DNA from: an uncultured Campylobacter sp.
GTDB lineage: Bacteria; Campylobacterota; Campylobacteria; Campylobacterales; Campylobacteraceae
Direction: 5' to 3'
DNA length: 5,105 nt
NCBI GenBank assembly: GCA_938046705.1
Contig: CALIWP010000380.1
Location: 1 to 5,105, forward strand
Under the pieces are notes generated by a model, which saw nothing but the letters and a program-made list of their open reading frames with translations, was not told the origin of the DNA and made no database searches. Position 1 is the stretch's first letter; each line of letters opens with the position of its first letter. A program made the translations under genes and the position numbers. This document shows, piece by piece, positions 1 to 5,082 of the stretch.

Positions 1-848
1 TAAAAAAGGGTGAATTTGTCGCTCTATACGGCAAAAGCGGCAGCGGCAAAACTACGCTGCTGCGCCTGATCGCGGGCTTTGAAACGCCTGATAGCGGAAC
101 GATAAAAGCAGGCGCTCAGACGCTATTTGACGGCAAAAACTTCACTCCGCCCCAAAGCCGAAATATCGGGTTTTTATTTCAAGACTACGCGCTTTTTCCA
201 AATATGAACGTGATGAAAAACCTGCTTTTTGCGAACAACGACGTAAATTTAGCCCGCAAGCTGCTGGGTCTTGTCGAGATGAGCTCGCTAGAAAACGCCG
301 CCATCTCGCAGCTCTCAGGCGGTCAAAAGCAGCGCGCCGCCCTAGCCCGCGCACTAATGCGAAAGCCTGAAATTTTACTACTAGACGAGCCTCTTTCAGC
401 CCTTGATAACGTCATGCGCAAAAAGCTACAAGACTACCTAGCTAAGGTGCACGCCGAGTTTGATATGACGACGATTTTGGTTAGTCACGATGTCGCGGAA
501 ATCTACAAACTCGCCTCAAAAGTCTTCGTGCTAGAGGGCGGTAAAATCGCACAAGAAGGCAGACCGGGCGAGATATTTTTGAGCCACAGAGGCTCACAGA
601 AATTTAGCCTGCCGGCAAAAATTTTAGAAATCTCAAAGCGCGACGCCATCTACGTAGCCGTAGTCTCCGTCGGCGGGCAGCTTTGCGAAGTAGCTCTAAG
701 CGCGGCTGAAGCGGCAAATTTAAAAGCAGGCGACGAAGCGGCGATAAGCGCCAAGGCGTTTGGGTTAAATTTACAAAAAAGCGGTGGCGAAAACGACAAA
801 TTTGACGAGCGAAATGCTGAAATTTACACGCAAGGCGAGCCAAGATGA
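1..848 (+). CDS. modC: Molybdate ABC transporter ATP-binding protein ModC (5' end missing)
   Basis: This is the cytoplasmic ATPase that powers molybdate import through ModB. The frame is open from base 3 and gives 281 residues in the window. The start lies upstream, because the Walker A motif GKSGSGKT (bases 30-53) sits only 10 residues in; roughly 20-25 residues are probably missing. Seen in order: Walker A, the Q-loop (FLFQD, Gln at 180-182), the ABC signature LSGGQKQR (from 312), Walker B ILLLDEP (372-392), the D-loop SALD and the H-loop histidine (486-488, in ILVSHD). The last ~80 residues contain one TOBE/Mop-like segment (LPAKILEI through VALSAAEAANLKAGDE), shorter than in E. coli ModC, which has a longer oxyanion-binding tail. 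The stop overlaps the modB start (ATGA). The molybdate assignment rests on the ModB partner and the Mop-like tail; tungstate or sulfate transport is less likely. Confidence 0.9.
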   Translation, partial: KKGEFVALYGKSGSGKTTLLRLIAGFETPDSGTIKAGAQTLFDGKNFTPPQSRNIGFLFQDYALFPNMNVMKNLLFANNDVNLARKLLGLVEMSSLENAAISQLSGGQKQRAALARALMRKPEILLLDEPLSALDNVMRKKLQDYLAKVHAEFDMTTILVSHDVAEIYKLASKVFVLEGGKIAQEGRPGEIFLSHRGSQKFSLPAKILEISKRDAIYVAVVSVGGQLCEVALSAAEAANLKAGDEAAISAKAFGLNLQKSGGENDKFDERNAEIYTQGEPR

Positions 849-1519
849 ATATAGATTTTACGCCCTTTTACCTCTCGCTAAAGCTTGCTTTTATCTCGAC
901 TGCGATCTTGTTTTTTCTCGTGTTGCCCGTCGCATTTTGGCTTAGCCGCGCGAGTTTTAAATTTAAACCCGTGCTAGAAACCGCGATATCGCTGCCTCTC
1001 GTATTGCCCCCTTCGGTGCTTGGATTTTACCTGTTGGTTTTTCTCTCGCCTTATAACTTTTTGGGCAAATTTTTTGAGGAAACCTTTGATATCCGCTTGG
1101 TGTTTAACTTTTCAGGCCTCATCATCGCTAGCTGCATCTACTCGCTGCCGTTTATGTTTCAGCCGCTTCAGGCGGGCTTTGCGAGCCTGCCAAAGAGCCT
1201 TTTTGAGGCGAGCTATTCGCTAGGCAAAGGCAAATGGGAGACGCTTTTTAGAGTCGCCTTGCCAAATATCAAACCATCGCTTCTAACCGCTCTGATCGTA
1301 AGTTTCGCGCACACTTTGGGCGAGTTTGGCGTCGTGCTGATGATAGGCGGTAGCGCCCCGGACAAGACCAAGGTCGCCAGTATCGCCATCTACGAGGCAG
1401 TCGAGCTCATGGACTATACTAAGGCGCACGTTTATTCGGCGATTATGCTGTTTATAAGCTTTGCGGTGCTATTTTTAGTCTATTTTTTCAACAATTCACA
1501 CGCAAAGAGGACGCAATGA
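845..1519 (+). CDS. modB: Molybdate ABC transporter permease ModB
   Basis: This inner-membrane permease forms the molybdate channel. At 224 residues it has the usual ModB length. About five hydrophobic segments are visible, near residues 10-33, 47-67, 88-106, 144-167 and 197-215. The ATPase-contacting EAA loop is at residues 121-140 (EAS, then Gly127, ending in LP 139-140). The segment LPLVLPPSVLGFYLL (residues 50-64) and the stretch HTLGEFGVVLMIGG (156-169) are typical of ModB within the BPD_transp_1 family. The start at 845 overlaps the modC stop, with AAGG at 832-835 as a modest ribosome binding site, so translation is probably coupled to modC. The stop in turn overlaps the start of the peroxiredoxin-like gene. 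No frameshift or missing motif is visible. Confidence 0.93.
   Translation: MNIDFTPFYLSLKLAFISTAILFFLVLPVAFWLSRASFKFKPVLETAISLPLVLPPSVLGFYLLVFLSPYNFLGKFFEETFDIRLVFNFSGLIIASCIYSLPFMFQPLQAGFASLPKSLFEASYSLGKGKWETLFRVALPNIKPSLLTALIVSFAHTLGEFGVVLMIGGSAPDKTKVASIAIYEAVELMDYTKAHVYSAIMLFISFAVLFLVYFFNNSHAKRTQ
1505..1510 (+). promoter_or_regulatory. Ribosome binding site of the peroxiredoxin-like gene, inside modB
   Basis: AAGAGG lies five bases before the ATG at 1516, inside the last codons of modB. It supports this start and suggests that the third gene can be re-initiated efficiently by ribosomes ending modB translation. Confidence 0.7.
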
Positions 1520-1983
1520 AAGATATAAACGGCAATTTGGTCAAATTTAGCGAGCTAATAGGCGGCAAAAACTGCATCGTTTTTACCTATCCCAAAATGG
1601 GTGAGAGCGGGAAGTTTTTGCCTGAAAATTTAAAGGATTTAAAGGGGCTAACGGGCTGCACGCTTCAGTGCAAAGCCTACCAAGAAAACCTTGAAAAGCT
1701 TGAATCTTTGGGCTTTACACTAATCGCTGTCGGCTCTCAAAGCGTAGAAAAGATGAACGAGTTTAAACAAAGCGTAGGCGCGAATTTTATCTTTTTGAGC
1801 GATGAGAACTTCGAGCTAGAATCTCCGCTAAATTTACAAACTTTTACCACGAACGACGGCAAGAAATTTTACCGCCGCCAAACCCTGATCATAAAAAACG
1901 GCGAAGTCGTAAAAAGATTTAACGACGTAGCCGAGCCTGCAAACGACGCTGCAAACGTACTTGCAGCGATAGAGCGGCTTTAA
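1516..1983 (+). CDS. Peroxiredoxin-like thioredoxin-fold protein (AhpC/TSA, BCP/PrxQ-related)
   Basis: A 155-residue soluble protein without signal peptide, probably a cytoplasmic thiol peroxidase that reduces H2O2 or organic peroxides using thioredoxin. Its layout matches a BCP/PrxQ-related redoxin group: a short start (DINGNLVKFSEL), the strand IVFTYPK (21-27), a roughly 18-residue insert with a GESGKFLPE segment, then GCTLQC with Cys48 and Cys52, a helix, the strand TLIAVGSQS, the FIFLSDENFEL segment, LQTF, RRQTLIIKNGEVVKRF and a C-terminal helix. As I recall related proteins, they carry GCTPQSC followed by AFRD, with the cysteines five apart. Here the second Cys is four away and Lys53 holds the usual position. 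T49-L-Q-C52 also reads as a T-x-x-C motif, so which cysteine is peroxidatic is unclear. The start overlaps modB by ATGA. The fold call is fairly secure; activity and partner are inferred. Confidence 0.82.
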   Translation: MKDINGNLVKFSELIGGKNCIVFTYPKMGESGKFLPENLKDLKGLTGCTLQCKAYQENLEKLESLGFTLIAVGSQSVEKMNEFKQSVGANFIFLSDENFELESPLNLQTFTTNDGKKFYRRQTLIIKNGEVVKRFNDVAEPANDAANVLAAIERL

Positions 1984-2024
1984 ATTTCCGTCAAAATTTA
2001 CGCAAGACGGCGAGTGACTTTAGT

Positions 2025-2065
2025 GCTCAAATTTGGAGTCAAATTTAATCCAAGCAAATTTGAGC
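2025..2065 (+). terminator. Possible terminator hairpin after the mod operon
   Basis: GCTCAAATTT (2025-2034) and AAATTTGAGC (2056-2065) are a perfect 10-base inverted repeat around a 21-base loop; within the loop GGA (2035-2037) and TCC (2048-2050) could extend the pairing. A short T-run (CGTTTTG) follows on the + strand. The stem is AT-rich and the T-tract weak, so termination is plausible but not certain. It lies about 40 bases past the peroxiredoxin-like stop. Confidence 0.4.
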
Positions 2066-2170
2066 CGTTTTGAAGTCAAATTTGATGCCGAATTTAAAAC
2101 CCGTCCAAGCAAAACCGCAAGTTAAATTTTAAATTCCCGTCAAATGCAAATTTAACCTAACCCAAAATAA

Positions 2171-2184
2171 TTTTTTTATATAAT
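2171..2184 (+). promoter_or_regulatory. Sigma-70 type promoter of the acyltransferase operon
   Basis: A seven-base T-run (2171-2177) leads into TATAAT (2179-2184), a perfect -10 box. No convincing -35 box is seen, which is normal for Campylobacter sigma-70 promoters, where a T-rich upstream stretch is typical. Transcription would begin near 2190, leaving a leader of only about 16 bases. A TTTAGG ribosome-binding-like stretch (2195-2200) lies six bases before the ATG at 2207. Confidence 0.65.
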
Positions 2185-2206
2185 TACGCAAAAATTTAGG
2201 CGGGAT

Positions 2207-3541
2207 ATGAATCTTTTTTCCATAGAATTTGGCTTGTGTTTTTTTATCTTTTGGCCGATTTATTATTTTTTAAACACGCGCCCGCACCTGCAAAAAGCCG
2301 TTTTACTCGCCTTTTCTTATCTGTTTTTAGCCTCGTTCGGGCTTAAATTTCTAATCATAAATTTTATCTTTAGCACGGCGATTTTTCTTTTCGCAAGGGC
2401 GGCTCAGGGCAAAGACTCAGTGATCCCGTTTGCTGCGGGCATTATTTTCGTGCTTTGCGCGCTTACGTTTTTTAAATACGGCGGCTATTTTACGATCAAA
2501 TTTGGCGTCATGAGGCTTGAAACCATCGCGCTTCCGCTTGGTATTTCGTTTTATTCGTTTATGAGCATTTTGTTGCTAAAGGCCGTGCGAGAGGGCGAGC
2601 TAGAGGCGCCTAGCTACCTTGATACGCTGATTTTTCTTAGCTTTTTTGCCGCGATTATTTCGGGTCCGATTTTACGGCCAAAGCCATTTTTTGAGGCGTT
2701 AAACTCTCCCAAAGTTTTTCGCGCCAGCCCCGTCATATTCGCGCTTTTGTGCTCCGCGCTTTTTAAAAAGCTCATCGTCGCAAACCATCTTTTCGAGATA
2801 GTTAATCCCGTTTTTGCCGCGCCCACCCTACCCACCTCGCAGCTTTTAGGCGCACTTTTTGGCTACAGCGTGCTGCTTTACGCCGATTTTAGCGGCTACG
2901 TGGACTTCGTGACGGCGCTAGGACTCATGTGCGGCTTTGTTTTGCCGCAAAACTTCAACCGCCCTTTTACGGCGCGAAATTTAAAAATTTTCTGGCAAAA
3001 TTGGCACATCAGTCTAATGAATTTTTTTAAAGAGTGCGTCTATTTTCCGCTTGGAGGCAGTCGCGGCACGGCGGCACAGACACAGCTAAACGTGATGCTA
3101 GTTTTTGCGATCTCAGGCATCTGGCACGGCGCTGGGCTTAGCTTTTTGCTCTGGGGGCTCATCCACGGCCTTGGCGTCGTGTTTTTAAATTTAACCAGCG
3201 AGCGCAAATGGCTAAACTCGGCGATACTTGGACGATATTTTACGTTTATTTTCGTGAGCATGGTTTGGGTGTTTTTCACGATGGATTTTGAGGGGGCGGT
3301 GCGCTACATCGGAGCTATTTTTAGAAACTCGGACGGCGAGCTTCTTGCGATTTGTGCGCTATTTGCTGGCGTTTTCGTATTCGTATTTTTGTACGCCGCA
3401 CTTGACGTTTATCCGTTTTTGGTCAAATTTTTCGCAAGTATAAACGTTATTTTTTCAGCCGTTTTTTTGGCGATTTTTGGGATAATTATTTACTTTTTGA
3501 TGCCGTCCGGTATGCCTAACTTTATATATCAAGGATTTTAA
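2207..3541 (+). CDS. MBOAT-family membrane O-acetyltransferase (AlgI/PatA-like)
   Basis: A 444-residue polytopic inner-membrane protein of the MBOAT family, expected to take acetyl groups from a cytoplasmic donor and pass them across the membrane for O-acetylation of a glycan. Hydrophobic segments run through nearly the whole length (about 11). AlgI-type landmarks are visible: LPLGISFYSF (109-118), GPILRPKPF (153-161), YADFSGYVD (225-233), LPQNFNRPF (246-254), FWQNWHISL (262-270, His267), the PLGGSR loop (281-286) and SGIWHGAG (303-310) with the invariant MBOAT His307. The D-V-Y-R-G segment that AlgI homologues usually show after the GISF strand is replaced by LLLKAVREGE (122-131). The next gene overlaps by one base (TAATG) and encodes a periplasmic SGNH hydrolase, the arrangement of PatA/PatB and of other MBOAT/SGNH pairs. 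The family is certain. PatA is the best functional guess, but a capsule or lipooligosaccharide acetylase is possible. Confidence 0.92.
   Translation: MNLFSIEFGLCFFIFWPIYYFLNTRPHLQKAVLLAFSYLFLASFGLKFLIINFIFSTAIFLFARAAQGKDSVIPFAAGIIFVLCALTFFKYGGYFTIKFGVMRLETIALPLGISFYSFMSILLLKAVREGELEAPSYLDTLIFLSFFAAIISGPILRPKPFFEALNSPKVFRASPVIFALLCSALFKKLIVANHLFEIVNPVFAAPTLPTSQLLGALFGYSVLLYADFSGYVDFVTALGLMCGFVLPQNFNRPFTARNLKIFWQNWHISLMNFFKECVYFPLGGSRGTAAQTQLNVMLVFAISGIWHGAGLSFLLWGLIHGLGVVFLNLTSERKWLNSAILGRYFTFIFVSMVWVFFTMDFEGAVRYIGAIFRNSDGELLAICALFAGVFVFVFLYAALDVYPFLVKFFASINVIFSAVFLAIFGIIIYFLMPSGMPNFIYQGF
3531..3535 (+). promoter_or_regulatory. Ribosome binding site of the SGNH gene inside the MBOAT 3' end
   Basis: AAGGA lies five bases before the ATG at 3541, and the MBOAT stop TAA shares its final A with that ATG. 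This fixes the start and indicates translational coupling of the two partners, consistent with a complex made in fixed ratio. Confidence 0.75.
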
Positions 3542-4647
3542 TGAGAGCGTTTTTTGGGGTGTTTCTCGCGTTTTTTACGCTGATTGCGCTATTTTTGCGA
3601 CCGCTGTCAAACTATTACGAAGCCAAATATCAAAAGGATTTTTTCATCACGGACGAGCGCGCGATGGCGCTGAGCGATAAATTTATAAACGCGGCCGAGG
3701 ATGGCTTGCGGAGCGCAAAATCAGCCATCGATAAACTTACTGGCACTTTTTCGGACGATAAAAAGCAGGCCGCAACGAGCGCTAAAACAGAGCAAAATTT
3801 AACCGCCTCGCAAACCGAGCCCGCAAATTCAAACGCTCAAAATACGCAAAATTTAGCGCCTAGTATCGGCACGGTAAAAGAGGCAAATTTGACTGCGCAA
3901 ACCGCTCAAATTTCTCCCACTAAAACCGTTTCAAATTTAGATAAAAACGGCTCGATAGCGTCAAATTTAACGCCGAGCGCTCCAAATAAAACAAACAAAT
4001 CCGCGACTTTTGACATAGAGTTAAATGAAAATTTAGGCGTCATTTTGATAGGCGATTCCATAATGCAAGGCTTTGGCTGGGGGTTTGAAAACGCGCTAAA
4101 AACGAGCAAAATCTCAATCAAAAATATGGCAAAAGCAAGCACGGGGCTAACGAATAAGAAATTTTACGACTGGAGCGAGGAGCTAAAAGCGGCACTAGCA
4201 GGCCTAGAAAATCGCCCGCAAAATCTGCTAATATTCGCGCTCTTTGGCGCAAACGACGCTTATAGCTACACCTTTGACGAGCAGGCGCTGGACTTTGGCA
4301 CCGACGCGTGGCGCGAGGCGTATGAGGGCAGGATCGCCGAGATCTACGAGATCGCCACAGAGCATGGCGCGCAGGTCGTGTGGCTAGGAGTGCCGTGCAT
4401 GAAGAGCGAGAAATTCGACAAAAAAATGAAGGCGCTAAACCTGATCTACAAGGACTCGGCGCAAAAATACGGCGCGCGCTACATCGATATCAGCGACGCG
4501 ATCTGCGATAACGGCAAGTATCTAAAAGAGGGTGCGGACAAAAAGCCACTACGCAAGGACGACGGCATGCACATCAGCATGAACGGCGCCAAAAAGGTCG
4601 CTCTTTACGTCGTGGATAAGCTGCTAAACGGGCAGAGCGATAATTAA
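3541..4647 (+). CDS. Membrane-anchored periplasmic SGNH hydrolase, DUF459 type (PatB-like)
   Basis: A 368-residue protein likely to transfer acetyl groups, supplied by the upstream MBOAT, onto a periplasmic glycan. Residues 3-19 form an uncleaved-looking signal anchor, followed by a polar, charged stretch to about 70, a low-complexity Ala/Asn/Thr/Ser/Gln linker (about 71-155) and the catalytic domain. SGNH blocks are complete: GDSIMQG with Ser173 (block I), the DUF459-typical STGL (200-203) and YDW (209-211), GAND with Asn238 (block III), WREAYEGR (257-264), WLGVP (281-285) and DGMH with Asp341 and His344 (block V). The spacing and the surrounding LRKDDGMHISMNGA are characteristic of DUF459. 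The linker has three D/E-X-N-X-S/T sequons, at Asn86, Asn116 and Asn136. By context it acts as a PatB-like peptidoglycan O-acetyltransferase. An esterase role (Ape1-like) or another glycan target is the main alternative. Confidence 0.88.
   Translation: MRAFFGVFLAFFTLIALFLRPLSNYYEAKYQKDFFITDERAMALSDKFINAAEDGLRSAKSAIDKLTGTFSDDKKQAATSAKTEQNLTASQTEPANSNAQNTQNLAPSIGTVKEANLTAQTAQISPTKTVSNLDKNGSIASNLTPSAPNKTNKSATFDIELNENLGVILIGDSIMQGFGWGFENALKTSKISIKNMAKASTGLTNKKFYDWSEELKAALAGLENRPQNLLIFALFGANDAYSYTFDEQALDFGTDAWREAYEGRIAEIYEIATEHGAQVVWLGVPCMKSEKFDKKMKALNLIYKDSAQKYGARYIDISDAICDNGKYLKEGADKKPLRKDDGMHISMNGAKKVALYVVDKLLNGQSDN
3751..4005 (+). other. Low-complexity linker region with three bacterial N-glycosylation sequons
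   Basis: This is codons 71-155 of the SGNH gene. The encoded linker is almost free of bulky hydrophobic and aromatic residues and joins the membrane anchor to the catalytic domain. Sequons fitting the PglB rule (acidic residue at -2, Ser/Thr at +2, no Pro between) are EQNLT (3790-3804), EANLT (3880-3894) and DKNGS (3940-3954). NLT at 142-144 and NKS at 152-154 lack the acidic residue and should not count. The Asn-Leu dipeptide recurs at 86, 104, 116, 132 and 142, each time written with the AAATTT word in the same phase. Confidence 0.75.
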
Positions 4648-4749
4648 CCTAACTTGGAGTATTGGCAAATTTTAGCTGTTGTCAATTTTTGCAATTTGAA
4701 CTTTGTGGATTTGTCAGCTGTTTGCAAAACAAATACGTATTCACATTAA

Positions 4750-4890
4750 TTAGCCCATACCGATTTTCATCTTATAGCGCGAGTAAATACTCGCTCGCCT
4801 AAAATAAAATGCCACAAAAAACAAGTTGTCACAAACGATTATCCAGTCTAGATCGCTAGCGTCTATTGCGATCAACCTAGATATGACCAC
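4750..4890 (-). CDS. Possible small minus-strand gene or gene remnant of unknown function
   Basis: A 46-codon minus-strand frame runs from GTG at 4890-4888 to TAA at 4752-4750; the frame stays open for ten more codons upstream, to a TGA, without an ATG, and TTG is another possible start. The product has a protein-like order: acidic/Trp stretch IDASDLDWIIVCDN, hydrophobic stretch LFFVAFYF, then a basic tail (RRASIYSRYKMKIGMG). No clear ribosome binding site precedes the GTG. A second minus-strand frame just upstream (MYDAGDMKTQATAGLASGHI, then stop) ends where this one becomes plausible, so a frameshifted remnant is possible. I do not recognise a family. The frame may also be chance or part of a dispersed Campylobacter repeat. 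Confidence 0.25.
   Translation of the reverse strand: MVISRLIAIDASDLDWIIVCDNLFFVAFYFRRASIYSRYKMKIGMG
4779..4794. repeat. Perfect inverted repeat GCGAGT/ACTCGC
   Basis: GCGAGTAAATACTCGC is fully symmetric: seven-base arms around AA, or six base pairs with an AAAT tetraloop. It is the most GC-paired short hairpin in the downstream region, about 130 bases past the SGNH stop. On neither strand is it followed by a proper T-run, so a simple Rho-independent terminator is not supported; an operator-like site or a processing signal is possible. Confidence 0.5.
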
Positions 4891-4953
4891 TCGCCAGACC
4901 GGCTGTAGCTTGCGTTTTCATGTCGCCTGCGTCGTACATGCCCCAACTGCATA

Positions 4954-4997
4954 TTTGTCGCCTTAGCAAATAAATTTGCAAAAATTTGAGCGACAAA
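4954..4997. repeat. Nested inverted repeats TTTGTCGC/GCGACAAA enclosing GCAAAT/ATTTGC
   Basis: Outer arms TTTGTCGC (4954-4961) and GCGACAAA (4990-4997) are perfect eight-base complements. Inside them GCAAAT (4966-4971) and ATTTGC (4974-4979) are perfect six-base complements separated by AA. The 3' outer arm falls in the loop of the next inverted repeat, so the two foldings exclude each other. Confidence 0.5.
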
Positions 4998-5007
4998 ACT
5001 CAAATTT
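4982..5007 (-). terminator. Possible minus-strand terminator hairpin
   Basis: AAATTTGAG (4982-4990) and CTCAAATTT (4999-5007) form a perfect nine-base stem with an eight-base loop. Read on the minus strand, the stem is followed directly by TT, giving a run of five T (CTCAAATTTTTGC), the arrangement of a weak intrinsic terminator. It would serve a minus-strand gene entering from the right edge, about 75 bases past the candidate stop at 5083. The same stem words occur in the hairpin at 2025-2065. Confidence 0.4.
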
Positions 5008-5082
5008 AACTCGGCCAGCGCCAAAAACGCATTTAACTCGCGCCGACCGCGTCAAATTTCAAATTTACGCAACTACCGAATT

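Larger units (their letters stand above)
1984..2206. other. Intergenic region dense in AAATTT words
   Basis: No reading frame of note lies here. The hexamer AAATTT occurs about nine times in 223 bases, often as TCAAATTT, CAAATTTG or GCAAATTT, and the word is its own reverse complement, so many short hairpins are possible. TCCAAGCAAA is repeated directly at 2049-2058 and 2104-2113, and GTCAAATTT at 2039-2047 and 2075-2083. CCGTC (1988-1992) and GACGG (2006-2010) can pair just after the operon end. The region holds the probable end of the mod operon and the promoter of the acyltransferase operon. Confidence 0.7.

Noticed and set aside
604..843. Arg-rich minus-strand frame opposite the 3' part of modC
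   Set aside because: It is the antisense of a well-supported coding region; the Arg-rich composition is what the codon bias produces on the opposite strand.
204..848. Starting the ABC ATPase gene at the ATG at base 204
   Set aside because: The same frame is open back to base 3 and contains Walker A and the Q-loop upstream of that ATG, so the true start lies before the window.
1020..1223. 67-codon + strand frame inside modB
   Set aside because: It lies wholly within modB in another frame and its Arg/Cys-rich product is a typical shadow of the membrane protein.
1984..2206. CRISPR array
   Set aside because: The repeated words are only 6-10 bases, irregularly spaced, and lack unique spacers of constant length.
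3906..4142. 78-codon minus-strand frame with a hydrophobic start opposite the SGNH gene
   Set aside because: It is antisense to the linker and the catalytic block I of an intact gene, with no ribosome binding site or promoter of its own seen.
4665..4692. Terminator directly after the SGNH gene
   Set aside because: Only five base pairs (GCAAA/TTTGC) can form before mismatches, with no T-run after the stem, so a terminator is not supported.
4883..4966. 27-codon + strand frame (MTTRQTGCSLRF...)
   Set aside because: It is very short, has no ribosome binding site, and overlaps the minus-strand frames; nothing favours it over chance.
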